From Pseudomonas costantinii (GTDB lineage: Bacteria > Pseudomonadota > Gammaproteobacteria > Pseudomonadales > Pseudomonadaceae), in contig NZ_MDDR01000034.1 in NCBI RefSeq assembly GCF_001870435.1, positions 124,001 to 188,000 of the forward strand: a DNA stretch of 64,000 nucleotides, written 5' to 3'. The notes under the pieces are model-generated. The model was not told where the DNA came from. It searched no databases and saw only the letters and a program-made list of their open reading frames with translations. Every line of letters begins with the position of its first letter. Within the stretch, counting starts at the first letter, position 1. Both the position numbers and the translations under genes were made by a program. Below, one piece after another: positions 46,214 through 55,197 of the stretch.

Positions 46214-47641
46214 ATGCCGAATCGCGCCCCTCTCGATGCCAAGACCGCCCGCTGGCTCCCCTGGGTGGTCGCGATTGCCTTCTTCATGCAGTCGCTGGAT
46301 GGGACGATTCTCAACACAGCACTGCCGGCCATGGCCCGGGACCTCGCGGAAAACCCGCTGCGCATGCAAGGGGTGGTGATCGCCTACATGCTCACCGTCG
46401 CCTTGCTGATCCCCGCATCGGGCTGGGTTGCCGACCGCTTCGGCACCAAGAAAATCTTCTTTGGCGCAATCATGCTGTTCAGCATCGGCTCGCTGCTGTG
46501 CGCCCTGTCCAGCAGCTTGACCATGCTGGTGGGCGCCCGGGTGATCCAGGGTTTGGGCGGCGCGCTGATGCTGCCGGTCGGGCGGCTTGTGGTGTTACGC
46601 GCTTATCCCCGATCCGAGCTGGTGCGGATCATGGGCTTCATTACCATCCCCGGCCTGCTCGGCCCGTTGCTTGGCCCGACCATGGGCGGATGGATGGTGC
46701 AATACCTGACCTGGCACTGGATCTTCCTGATCAACCTGCCGGTGGGCATGGTCGGCTGCTACGCCGTGTGGAAACTCATCCCTGACCTGCGCGGCAGCGA
46801 GCGCACGCGCTTTGATAGCGTGGGTTTCTTGCTGTTTGGCGCGGCGATGGTACTGATCACCATCGCCATGGAAGGCCTGGGCGAGTTGCACCTGCCGCAC
46901 CTGCGGGTGATGTTGTTGCTGTTCGGCGGGCTGGCGTGTCTGGCGGCGTACTGGCTGCGCGCGGCTCATATCGATAACCCGCTGTTCTCGCCGGTGCTGT
47001 TCAAGACCCGGACCTTTGCCGTCGGCATTCTCGGCAACCTGTTCGCGCGGTTGGGCAGCGGCGCCTTGCCCTTCCTGGTGCCGCTGCTGTTGCAGGTAGC
47101 GTTGGGTTATTCGCCCTCGGAAGCCGGGATGAGCATGCTACCGCTGGCGGCGGCGGCAATGTTTGCCAAGTCCATCGCCCGCACCTTGATTGAGCGCCTG
47201 GGCTATCGCATCGTGCTGACCGGTAACACCTTGTTCCTTGGGATCATGCTGGCCAGCATGGGCCTGGTCAGCGAGCACACGCCCTACCCGCTGCTGCTGT
47301 GCATGCTGGCGGTCCTGGGGGCGATCAACTCCCTGCAATTTACCGCGATGAACACCGTCACCCTGATTGACCTCGACGACGCCCAGGCCAGCAGCGGCAA
47401 CAGTTTGCTGTCGGTAGTGGCGCAACTGTCCTTGAGCCTGGGGGTGGCCTGCGCCGGTGCGCTGCTCGGCGGGTTTACCCTGGAGACCGGCAACGATGGG
47501 GTGGAAAGCGTGCTGGGCGCCTTCCAGTTGACCTTCCTCACGGTCGGCATCATGGCAATGCTGGCGGCGGCGATCTTCCTGCAACTGTCGCCCACCGACG
47601 GCAAAAGTGTGGTCAGCCGCGAGCACGATATCGAGCATTAA
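46214..47641 (+). CDS. MFS exporter (DHA2/MdtD-like)
   Basis: 475 residues with about 14 hydrophobic segments. The DHA2-type motif A is GWVADRFGTKKIFFGAI and motif C is GLLGPLLGPTMGGWMVQ. The start MPNRAPLDAKTARWLPWVVAIAFFMQSLDGTILNTALPAM is typical of MdtD-annotated transporters. It follows the RhlA-like gene by 35 nt and probably shares its transcript, which suggests export of HAA or a related lipid. In P. aeruginosa an MFS gene is likewise linked to rhlC. Confidence 0.88.
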   Translation: MPNRAPLDAKTARWLPWVVAIAFFMQSLDGTILNTALPAMARDLAENPLRMQGVVIAYMLTVALLIPASGWVADRFGTKKIFFGAIMLFSIGSLLCALSSSLTMLVGARVIQGLGGALMLPVGRLVVLRAYPRSELVRIMGFITIPGLLGPLLGPTMGGWMVQYLTWHWIFLINLPVGMVGCYAVWKLIPDLRGSERTRFDSVGFLLFGAAMVLITIAMEGLGELHLPHLRVMLLLFGGLACLAAYWLRAAHIDNPLFSPVLFKTRTFAVGILGNLFARLGSGALPFLVPLLLQVALGYSPSEAGMSMLPLAAAAMFAKSIARTLIERLGYRIVLTGNTLFLGIMLASMGLVSEHTPYPLLLCMLAVLGAINSLQFTAMNTVTLIDLDDAQASSGNSLLSVVAQLSLSLGVACAGALLGGFTLETGNDGVESVLGAFQLTFLTVGIMAMLAAAIFLQLSPTDGKSVVSREHDIEH

Positions 47642-47723
47642 CAGGCTTCCCGTCTAGAACTTGCAGGGAAAATCCTTCGAGACTGGTACACTGCGCAACA
47701 TTTTGTTTTGCAGAGCCAGTCCC

Positions 47724-49109
47724 GTGACTACCATCGCCACCGCTTTTAATACTTTGCCGCTGTCCGCCGCCATGCTGGCTAACCTCGACTCGCTGGGTTA
47801 TGTCGAGATGACGCAGATCCAGGCGCAAAGCTTGCCGGTGATCCTCAAAGGGCTGGACCTGATTGCCCAGGCCAAGACCGGCAGCGGCAAGACTGCCGCG
47901 TTCGGCATCGGCCTGTTGAACCCGATCAACCCGCGCTACTTCGGCTGCCAGGCCCTGGTGATGTGCCCGACGCGTGAACTGGCCGACCAGGTTGCCAAGG
48001 AAATCCGTCGCCTGGCCCGTGCCGAAGACAACATCAAGGTGCTGACCCTGTGCGGCGGCGTGTCCCTCGGGCCGCAGATCGCTTCCCTGGAACATGGCGC
48101 CCACGTCATCGTCGGCACCCCGGGCCGTATCCAGCAGCACCTGCGCAAAGGTTCGCTGGTACTGGACGGCTTGAACACGCTGATCCTCGACGAAGCGGAT
48201 CGCATGCTCGACATGGGCTTCTACGACGCCATCGAAGACATCATCAGCAAGACTCCGCCGCGCCGCCAGACCCTACTGTTCTCGGCCACCTACCCGGTGA
48301 GCATCAAGCAGTTGGCCTCCAAGTTCATGCGTGCGCCGCAACAGGTGAAGGCCGAAGCGTTCCACTCCGATGACCAGATCGAGCAGCGTTTCTACGAGAT
48401 CTCGCCAGAAGAGCGCATGGACGCCGTGACCAAAGTGTTGGCGCATTTCCGTCCGGCCTCGTGCGTAGCGTTCTGCTTTACCAAGCAGCAAGTACAGGAA
48501 ACCGTCGACCACCTGACCTCCAAGGGCATTTCCGCCGTCGGCCTGCATGGCGACCTGGAACAGCGCGACCGTGACCAGGTACTGGCGATGTTCGCCAACC
48601 GCAGTACTTCGGTGCTGGTGGCTACCGACGTCGCAGCCCGTGGCTTGGACATTGACTCGCTGGACATGGTGATCAACGTCGAACTGGCCCGCGACTCGGA
48701 AATCCACATCCACCGTGTAGGCCGTACCGGCCGCGCGGGTGAAACAGGCATCGCTATCAGCCTGGTGGCACCGTCCGAAGCGCACCGTGCCCAGGCCATC
48801 GAACAGTTGCAGAAATCGCCGCTGAACTGGGACCAGTTGGACAACCTCAAGCCGCAGAGCGGTGGCCCGCTGCTGCCGCAGATGAGCACCCTGTGCATCG
48901 CCGCCGGGCGTAAAGACAAGGTTCGCCCAGGCGACATCCTCGGCGCGTTGACCGGTGAAGCCGGCATCCCGGGTGCCCAGGTCGGCAAGATCGCGATCTT
49001 TGACTTCCAGGCGTTCGTGGCCGTGGAGCGCGGGATCGCCAAGCAGGCGTTGCAGCGTTTGAATGACGGCAAGATCAAAGGCCGTTCGTTGCGCGTGCGT
49101 ATCCTCTGA
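47724..49109 (+). CDS. dbpA: ATP-dependent RNA helicase DbpA
   Basis: DEAD-box helicase specific for 23S rRNA hairpin 92 in large-subunit assembly. It has about 461 residues from a GTG at 47724 (MTTIATAFNTLPLSAAM), the conserved start in pseudomonads; there is no in-frame ATG nearby except in an unconserved leader. Motifs: TQIQAQSLP (Q), AKTGSGKTAA (I), LILDEADRMLD (II), LLFSATYP (III), and HIHRVGRTGRAGE (VI). The C-terminal RNA-binding domain begins near residue 385 (CIAAGRKDKVRPGDILGALTG). Confidence 0.95.
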   Translation: MTTIATAFNTLPLSAAMLANLDSLGYVEMTQIQAQSLPVILKGLDLIAQAKTGSGKTAAFGIGLLNPINPRYFGCQALVMCPTRELADQVAKEIRRLARAEDNIKVLTLCGGVSLGPQIASLEHGAHVIVGTPGRIQQHLRKGSLVLDGLNTLILDEADRMLDMGFYDAIEDIISKTPPRRQTLLFSATYPVSIKQLASKFMRAPQQVKAEAFHSDDQIEQRFYEISPEERMDAVTKVLAHFRPASCVAFCFTKQQVQETVDHLTSKGISAVGLHGDLEQRDRDQVLAMFANRSTSVLVATDVAARGLDIDSLDMVINVELARDSEIHIHRVGRTGRAGETGIAISLVAPSEAHRAQAIEQLQKSPLNWDQLDNLKPQSGGPLLPQMSTLCIAAGRKDKVRPGDILGALTGEAGIPGAQVGKIAIFDFQAFVAVERGIAKQALQRLNDGKIKGRSLRVRIL

Positions 49110-49113
49110 ACCT

Positions 49114-49219
49114 GATCGTTCCCACGCTCTGCGTGGGAATGCATCCCGTGACGCTCCGCGTCACAAAGCGGACGCTGAGCGTCCATTGCGGTATTCCCAC
49201 GCAGAGCGTGGGAACGATC
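49114..49219. repeat. REPIN (family 1) between dbpA and YhiN-type gene
   Basis: 106-bp element with both inverted halves, starting 4 nt after the dbpA stop. The inner half reads GCGGACGCTGAGCGTCC (one variant base). Confidence 0.9.
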
Positions 49220-49241
49220 TGATTAATGTGAGGATGTTGCT

Positions 49242-50420
49242 GTGCGCTCGACCGAAGTTGTGATCATTGGCGCCGGCGCCGCAGGCTTGATGTGCGCACT
49301 GACTGCCGCCGGGCGTGGGCGCAAGGTGATGTTGATCGACCATGCGAACAAGGCCGGTAAAAAGATCCTGATGTCGGGCGGTGGCCGCTGCAATTTCACC
49401 AATATGTACACCGAGCCTGCCAACTTCCTCTCGCACAACGCGCACTTCTGCAAGTCCGCCTTGGCCCGTTACACCCAGTGGGACTTCATTGGGCTGGTGG
49501 CCAAGCACGGCGTGCCGTACCACGAGAAGAAGCTCGGCCAGCTGTTCTGCGATAACAAGTCCAGCGACATCCTTGGCATGCTGCTGGACGAGTGCATCCA
49601 GACAGGCGTGAGCCTGCACCTGGACACCTCGATCGAGGAAATCGCCAAACTCGACAGCGGCTACCATCTGCAAACCACCCTGGGTGAGCTGCGTTGCGAA
49701 TCCCTGGTAATTGCCACCGGCGGTCTGTCGATTCCGACCTTGGGCGCCACCGGTTTTGGTTATCAGGTTGCCAAGCAATTCGGCCATGAACTGCTGCCGA
49801 CCCGCGCCGGGCTGGTGCCATTCACCATCACCGACCAGCTCAAGGATTTGTGCGGCGAGTTGTCCGGCACCTCCGTAGATTGCCTGGTCAGCTGCAACGA
49901 CCAGAGCTTTCGCGAGAACATCCTGTTTACCCACCGTGGCCTGAGCGGGCCGGCGATCCTGCAGATTTCTTCGTACTGGGAATCCGGTGACACGGTTGAA
50001 ATCAACCTGCTGCCCGACCACGACGCCCACACCTGGCTGCAACAGCAACAGGTCGAGCGCCCCAACAGCGAGCTGAAAACTCTGCTGGGCGAGATCTTCA
50101 CCAAGAAAATGGCCAACCTGCTGGCCGAGACCTGGTTCGCGTCCAAGCCGATGAAGCAGTACACCCACGCTGAAATCGCCGACATCGCGCAAAAACTCGG
50201 CAGTTGGCAGTTGGTGCCTGCGGGCACCGAAGGCTATCGCACCGCCGAAGTGACGCTGGGCGGGGTTGATACTCGGGAAGTGTCGTCCAAGACCATGGAA
50301 TCGCTGAAAAGCCCGGGCTTGTACTTTATCGGCGAAGTACTGGATGTGACCGGCCACCTGGGCGGGTTCAACTTCCAGTGGGCGTGGGCCTCAGGCTACG
50401 CCGCTGCGCAATACGCCTGA
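49242..50420 (+). CDS. HI0933/YhiN family NAD(P)/FAD oxidoreductase
   Basis: Flavoprotein of 392 residues, initiated at a GTG (49242) with AGGA nine bases upstream. The FAD motif is VVIIGAGAAGLMCALTAAGRG, followed by KKILMSGGGRCNFTN, a family signature. The C-terminus has LKSPGLYFIGEVLDVTGHLGGFNFQWAWASGYAA. Related to BaiN; the physiological substrate in Pseudomonas is not known. Confidence 0.9.
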   Translation: MRSTEVVIIGAGAAGLMCALTAAGRGRKVMLIDHANKAGKKILMSGGGRCNFTNMYTEPANFLSHNAHFCKSALARYTQWDFIGLVAKHGVPYHEKKLGQLFCDNKSSDILGMLLDECIQTGVSLHLDTSIEEIAKLDSGYHLQTTLGELRCESLVIATGGLSIPTLGATGFGYQVAKQFGHELLPTRAGLVPFTITDQLKDLCGELSGTSVDCLVSCNDQSFRENILFTHRGLSGPAILQISSYWESGDTVEINLLPDHDAHTWLQQQQVERPNSELKTLLGEIFTKKMANLLAETWFASKPMKQYTHAEIADIAQKLGSWQLVPAGTEGYRTAEVTLGGVDTREVSSKTMESLKSPGLYFIGEVLDVTGHLGGFNFQWAWASGYAAAQYA

Positions 50421-50432
50421 CACACTCGGATT

Positions 50433-50539
50433 GATCGTTCCCACGCTCCGCGTGGGCATGCATCCCGGGACGCTCCGCGGCCCAAGAGCGGACGCAGAGC
50501 GTCCATGGCGGCATTCCCACGCAGAGCGTGGGAACGATC
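50433..50539. repeat. REPIN (family 1) between the YhiN-type and YccS-type genes
   Basis: 107-bp element with both inverted halves, 12 nt after the oxidoreductase stop. The left half reads CGCGTGGGCATGCATCCCGG, a slight variant. Confidence 0.9.
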
Positions 50540-50623
50540 ATCCAGTATTTGTGATTCCCAGGCTTGCCGTGACGTCACTGATGGCTCAATTTAGCGGCAT
50601 CGTCCCGGAAGACACCAGACTTC

Positions 50624-52807
50624 ATGTCATCGACCTCGTTCAAGCAGTCCATGCGGCGCCTGTGGGCGCTGGATAAATTCAGCTACAGCGTACGGGTATT
50701 CATCGCCCTCACCGGCAGTATGGCGTTGTGTTGGTATCAGGATGAAATGACGCTGCTGATCCCGCTGTTCCTGGGGATTATCGCCAGCGCCCTGGCCGAG
50801 ACCGATGACAGCTGGCAAGGCCGCCTCAATGCCCTGGCGGTGACGCTGGTGTGTTTCAGCATCGCCGCGCTGTCGGTGGAGCTGCTGTTCCCCTACCCCT
50901 GGATTTTCGCGATCGCCCTGGCCCTGGCCAGTTTCTGCCTGACCATGCTCGGCGCCCTTGGCGAGCGCTACGGGGCGATTGCTTCGGCGACGCTGATTCT
51001 GTCGGTCTACACCATGATCGGCGTGGACCAGCGCGGTGGCGCCGTCACTGATTTCTGGCATGAGCCGCTGCTGCTGGTGGCCGGTGCCGCGTGGTATGGC
51101 GCGTTATCGGTGTTGTGGCAGGCGCTGTTTTCCAACCAGCCGGTGCAGCAGAGCCTGGCGCGCTTGTTCCGTGAATTGGGGCGTTACCTCAAACTCAAAT
51201 CATCACTGTTCGAACCGATCCGCCAATTGGACGTAGAAGCGCGCCGCTTGGAGCTGGCCCAGCAAAATGGGCGTGTCGTTGCAGCGCTGAATGCGGCGAA
51301 AGAAATCATCCTGCACCGCGTCGGCAATGGTCGGCCGGGGTCGAAGGTCAGCCGTTACCTGAAGCTGTACTTCCTAGCCCAAGACATCCACGAACGCGCC
51401 AGCTCGTCCCACTACCCCTACAACGCCCTGGCCGAAGCCTTCTTCCACAGTGATGTGTTGTTCCGCTGCCAGCGCCTGCTGCGCCAGCAAGGCAAGGCTT
51501 GCCAAGCCCTGGCCGAATCGATCCAACTGCGCCAGCCATTCATTTATGACGACAGTTTCGCCGAAGCCCTGGGCGACCTGAACGCCTCGCTGGAACACCT
51601 GCGCATCCAGAGCAACCCGGCCTGGCGCGGCCTGCTGCGTTCGTTGCGCGCCCTGGCCGCCAACCTGTCGACCCTCGACCGCCTGCTCGGCGACGCCAGC
51701 AACCCCGACTCCCTGGCCGATGCGACCGACAGCAGCCTGCTGGACCGTGCACCGCGCAATCTCAAGGAAATGTGGACACGCCTGCGCACCCAACTGACCC
51801 CGACTTCATTGCTGTTCCGCCACGCCCTGCGCCTGCCGCTGGCGCTGAGTATCGGTTACGGCATGGTGCACCTGATCCACCCGTCCCAAGGCTACTGGAT
51901 CATCCTCACCACCCTGTTCGTCTGCCAGCCGAACTACGGCGCCACGCGGCGCAAGCTCGGCCAGCGGATCATCGGCACCGCCATCGGCTTGACCGTGGCC
52001 TGGGCGCTGTTCGACCTGTTCCCAAGCCCGTTGGTGCAATCGCTGTTCGCTATCGCCGCAGGCCTGGTGTTCTTTATCAACCGCACCACCCGCTACACCT
52101 TGGCGACGGCCGCGATCACGCTGATGGTGTTGTTCTGCTTCAACCAGGTCGGCGACGGCTACGGGCTGTTCCTGCCACGCTTGTTCGACACCTTGCTCGG
52201 CAGCTTGATTGCGGGCCTGGCGGTATTCCTGTTCCTGCCGGACTGGCAAGGCCGACGCCTGAACAAGGTGCTGGCCAACACCCTGACCTGCAACAGCATT
52301 TATCTGCGGCAAATCATGCAGCAATACGCTGCCGGCAAGAGCGACGACCTAGCTTACCGCCTGGCCCGGCGCAATGCGCACAACGCCGATGCGGCGCTGT
52401 CCACCACCCTGGCCAATATGCTGATGGAGCCGGGGCACTTTCGCAAAGAGGCGGATGTGGGCTTCCGCTTCCTGGTGCTGTCGCACACCTTGCTCAGCTA
52501 CCTGTCGGGGCTCGGGGCACATCGCGAAACGCAGCTACCGGCGGAAGTACGCGAGCATTTGATCGACGGCGCCGGCAATACTTTGGCGGCGAGCATCGAC
52601 GAAATAGCCACAGGGCTGGCCAACAAGCAGCCGATCGCGATTCAGAGCGATGCCGAGGAAGCGATGGCTGCGGAACTGGAGCAGATGCCGGATGAGATCG
52701 ATGAAGGGCAGCGGTTGGTGCAGACACAGCTGGCGCTGATCTGTCGGCAGTTGGGGCCGTTGCGCACGTTAGCTGCGCATCTGATCAAAGATACCAGCGA
52801 GGCTTAA
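50624..52807 (+). CDS. YccS/YhfK (FUSC-type) inner membrane protein
   Basis: 727 residues. Two blocks of hydrophobic helices (about residues 20-165 and 395-545, with YGMVHLIHPSQGYWIILTTLFVCQPNYGATRRKLGQRIIGT) flank cytoplasmic helical regions. This doubled layout is typical of YccS/YhfK and of fusaric-acid/aromatic-acid efflux relatives. It has no adaptor (AaeA-like) or outer-membrane partner nearby. Substrate unknown. Confidence 0.88.
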   Translation: MSSTSFKQSMRRLWALDKFSYSVRVFIALTGSMALCWYQDEMTLLIPLFLGIIASALAETDDSWQGRLNALAVTLVCFSIAALSVELLFPYPWIFAIALALASFCLTMLGALGERYGAIASATLILSVYTMIGVDQRGGAVTDFWHEPLLLVAGAAWYGALSVLWQALFSNQPVQQSLARLFRELGRYLKLKSSLFEPIRQLDVEARRLELAQQNGRVVAALNAAKEIILHRVGNGRPGSKVSRYLKLYFLAQDIHERASSSHYPYNALAEAFFHSDVLFRCQRLLRQQGKACQALAESIQLRQPFIYDDSFAEALGDLNASLEHLRIQSNPAWRGLLRSLRALAANLSTLDRLLGDASNPDSLADATDSSLLDRAPRNLKEMWTRLRTQLTPTSLLFRHALRLPLALSIGYGMVHLIHPSQGYWIILTTLFVCQPNYGATRRKLGQRIIGTAIGLTVAWALFDLFPSPLVQSLFAIAAGLVFFINRTTRYTLATAAITLMVLFCFNQVGDGYGLFLPRLFDTLLGSLIAGLAVFLFLPDWQGRRLNKVLANTLTCNSIYLRQIMQQYAAGKSDDLAYRLARRNAHNADAALSTTLANMLMEPGHFRKEADVGFRFLVLSHTLLSYLSGLGAHRETQLPAEVREHLIDGAGNTLAASIDEIATGLANKQPIAIQSDAEEAMAAELEQMPDEIDEGQRLVQTQLALICRQLGPLRTLAAHLIKDTSEA

Positions 52808-52824
52808 ATCGCCATCGCAGGCCG

Positions 52825-53562
52825 CTACATCCCGTGCTCTTTCATCAATCGTGCATAACTGCCATCAACCTTCATCTTGGCAATCTCCCGGTCGAAACCA
52901 GCGACGATCTGCGCATGCTCGGGGTTCTTCAGGCTGACCAGGATATGCAGGCTGTTCTCACTCAACGGCTTATCCAGAAACTCCACCGCGTTACGCACCC
53001 GGGGTGACTCGCGCGCCAAGTAGTAGCGGGCGACATACTCATCTTCCAACGTCAGCCTTACGCGCCGCGCCGCGAGCATGCGCACGGCCATGGCGAAGTT
53101 ATGCACAGGCACTTTCTCCAACTGTGCATCCTGGTCGAACGCCGCCGAATAGGCATACCCGCGCACCACGGCGATGGGCTCGCCGTGCAGTTGTTCCAGG
53201 TTCTGATAATCGAGGGTGTCGTCACGGCGCTTGATAAAACGCACACGGTTCAGCAGGTATTCGCCGGAGAACTGCCCCAACTGCGTACGGGAATCGTCGT
53301 ACCAGGCGTTGATCAGCACGTCGTAGCGGCCATCGCCTACGCCCATCAGCGCGCGCGCCCAGGGCACCTGCTCGAAATCGGTGGCGTAGCCCGCGCGGGC
53401 CAAAGCCGTGGTGACGATATCAGTGGCCAATCCACCATTGACCAAGGTCGCATCAGTAAAGGGTGGCCAGGCATCCGCCACCAGGCGCAGGCGCTGTGCG
53501 AACGCCGGTTGGGCCAGCAACAACACTGCGATCAAAGCAACGGCACGAGAAAATCGCGGCAT
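52825..53562 (-). CDS. Periplasmic amino-acid-type substrate-binding protein
   Basis: SBP_bac_3-family protein of 245 residues from the ATG at 53562 (MPRFSRAVALIAVLLLAQPAFAQ), a clear signal peptide. The mature part opens with LRLVADAWPPFTDATLVNGGLATDIVTTAL. No transporter genes are adjacent, so it may be an orphan receptor or a component for a distant ABC system. Confidence 0.82.
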   Translation of the reverse strand: MPRFSRAVALIAVLLLAQPAFAQRLRLVADAWPPFTDATLVNGGLATDIVTTALARAGYATDFEQVPWARALMGVGDGRYDVLINAWYDDSRTQLGQFSGEYLLNRVRFIKRRDDTLDYQNLEQLHGEPIAVVRGYAYSAAFDQDAQLEKVPVHNFAMAVRMLAARRVRLTLEDEYVARYYLARESPRVRNAVEFLDKPLSENSLHILVSLKNPEHAQIVAGFDREIAKMKVDGSYARLMKEHGM

Positions 53563-53760
53563 GCTCAAGGTCCTTGGCGGGCAGGCGATGGCCTGATAAC
53601 AGTAGCTCATCAATGAGTCTGCATTGCAGATTACACAAAGAAGCCGGCGGCGATCACACTCAATGATGGCAAATTGACGCCATTCACAAAAATGCCGAAT
53701 TTAGACAGCGGTGCCCGTCGCGCTTACTATCCGGAACAGACATTAATAAGAGAACTCACC

Positions 53761-54213
53761 ATGACAGTTGATTGGGTCTGCAAACATCACGATGACCTCG
53801 GCAAGGAGCAGTTGTACGCGATCCTGCGCCTGCGCAGCGACGTCTTTGTCGTCGAGCAGAAGTGCGCTTATCCGGACCTCGATGGGCAGGATCTTTCAGG
53901 TGATACCCACCACTTGATGGCCTGGCAGAACGATGAGCTGGTGGCTTACCTGCGCCTGCTGGACCCGGAGTCCCAAGGCGGCGACGTGGTGATTGGCCGG
54001 GTCATCGTTGCGCCGGTGGCGCGCGGCACCGGGCTGGGGCATCAGATGATGGAAGAGGCCCTCAAGGAGATTGGCGATATCTGGCCCGAGACGCCGATCT
54101 TTCTGTCAGCCCAGGCACATTTGCAGGGGTATTACGCGCGGTATGGGTTTGTGGTGACGGGTGAGGAATATCTGGAGGATGACATTCCTCACATCGGTAT
54201 GCGTCGAGCTTAA
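53761..54213 (+). CDS. ElaA-type GNAT acetyltransferase
   Basis: 150 residues from the ATG at 53761 (MTVDWVCKHHDDLGKEQLYAIL); a longer frame begins in the intergenic region. The acetyl-CoA binding motif is VIGRVIVAPVARGTGLGHQMMEEAL. The family signature RLRSDVFVVEQKCAYPDLDGQDL matches ElaA. Substrate unknown. Confidence 0.9.
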   Translation: MTVDWVCKHHDDLGKEQLYAILRLRSDVFVVEQKCAYPDLDGQDLSGDTHHLMAWQNDELVAYLRLLDPESQGGDVVIGRVIVAPVARGTGLGHQMMEEALKEIGDIWPETPIFLSAQAHLQGYYARYGFVVTGEEYLEDDIPHIGMRRA

Positions 54214-54217
54214 ATTT

Positions 54218-54329
54218 CGTAGCAGTTGTCGAGCTTTAGCGAGGCTGCGTCGGTAGCACCGCCTGATTGAGTCAGGCTCAGTACCGAGCGCGCCCAACGC
54301 AGCCTCGCTGGCGCTCGACAGCGGCTACG
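54218..54329. repeat. REP doublet, family 2
   Basis: The inverted arms CGTAGCAGTTGTCGAGC and GCTCGACAGCGGCTACG with inner GCGAGGCTGCGTCG/CAACGCAGCCTCGC lie between convergent ElaA-type and winged-helix genes, 9 nt before the latter's stop. Confidence 0.88.
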
Positions 54330-54338
54330 GGATAGGTA

Positions 54339-54635
54339 TCAGGGGTAATCCAATACTTGCTTGATCTGACTGAGATTGGCCTCAATCCACCCCCGATCAA
54401 TCGCCCCCCAACTGTGAATCCGATAGTGCCCGGCATGATTGCGGGCACCGTCTTCCTGCTCGAACACGCACACGATATCCAGGTCGGCCAACGCCGCAAT
54501 CGTGTCCTGCGCCGTGCGCCGGGGCATGCCGGTGGCCTCGGTCAACGCCGGGACGCTGCTGGCCTGTCGGCTGTCGATCAGGTACGCCACGTACAGGCGG
54601 CGATAGAAACTGCTTTTGGTCTTGCTCACGTCCAT
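54339..54635 (-). CDS. Small winged-helix DNA-binding protein
   Basis: 98 residues. The segment FYRRLYVAYLIDSRQASSVPALTEATGMPRRTAQDTIAALADLDI fits a winged helix-turn-helix with a recognition helix in RRTAQDTIAAL. The wing carries HAGHYRIHSWGAIDRGWI. A compact regulator without a sensor domain. It lies 19 nt after the YgjP-type gene, so they probably share a transcript. Confidence 0.72.
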   Translation of the reverse strand: MDVSKTKSSFYRRLYVAYLIDSRQASSVPALTEATGMPRRTAQDTIAALADLDIVCVFEQEDGARNHAGHYRIHSWGAIDRGWIEANLSQIKQVLDYP

Positions 54636-54654
54636 GGTCGATCGCCTGGTGAGG

Positions 54655-55155
54655 TTAGGGCTTGCCCTGCAAGTCGCGATACGTGAGGTACACCCGCAGG
54701 TCGAATTCCACCTGATGGTAGCCCGGCATCATGTATTCACAGAGTTTGTAGAACGCCTTGTTGTGATCCGACTCCTTGAAGTGCGCCAGTTCGTGCACCA
54801 CGATCATGCGTAGAAATTCCGGTGCGGCCTCCTTGAACAACGAGGCAATGCGGATCTCTTTCTTGGATTTCAGATTGCCGCCCTGCACGCGTGAAATCGT
54901 GGTGTGCAAACCCAAGGCACGATGGGTCAGGTCCAGGCGGTTATCGAACAACACTTTGTCGATGGCCGGCGCGTTGCGCAGGTGTTCCTGCTTCAAGGCC
55001 AGAGCGTAGCCGTACAACGCCTTGTCACTCTGCACCGTGTGGCGCTCGGGGTAACGCTGCTCCAGGTAGGCGCTCAACTGGTCCTTGGCGATCAATTGGC
55101 GCACTTGCTCCTGGAGAGCTGCGGGGTAAGCCTGGAGGTATTTCAGCGCGGTCAT
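54655..55155 (-). CDS. YgjP/DUF45 family metallopeptidase
   Basis: 166 residues with the zinc motif HELAH (VVHELAHFKESDHNKAFYKL), where the third ligand is the downstream His in DHNKAF. YgjP-type M48-like domain. Upstream of the winged-helix gene and transcribed with it. Substrate unknown; some relatives have been tied to nucleotide hydrolysis. Confidence 0.85.
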   Translation of the reverse strand: MTALKYLQAYPAALQEQVRQLIAKDQLSAYLEQRYPERHTVQSDKALYGYALALKQEHLRNAPAIDKVLFDNRLDLTHRALGLHTTISRVQGGNLKSKKEIRIASLFKEAAPEFLRMIVVHELAHFKESDHNKAFYKLCEYMMPGYHQVEFDLRVYLTYRDLQGKP

Positions 55156-55197
55156 GGGGTCTGCAACAGGGTTCGAATGGGCGCCAGTGTAGCGAAT

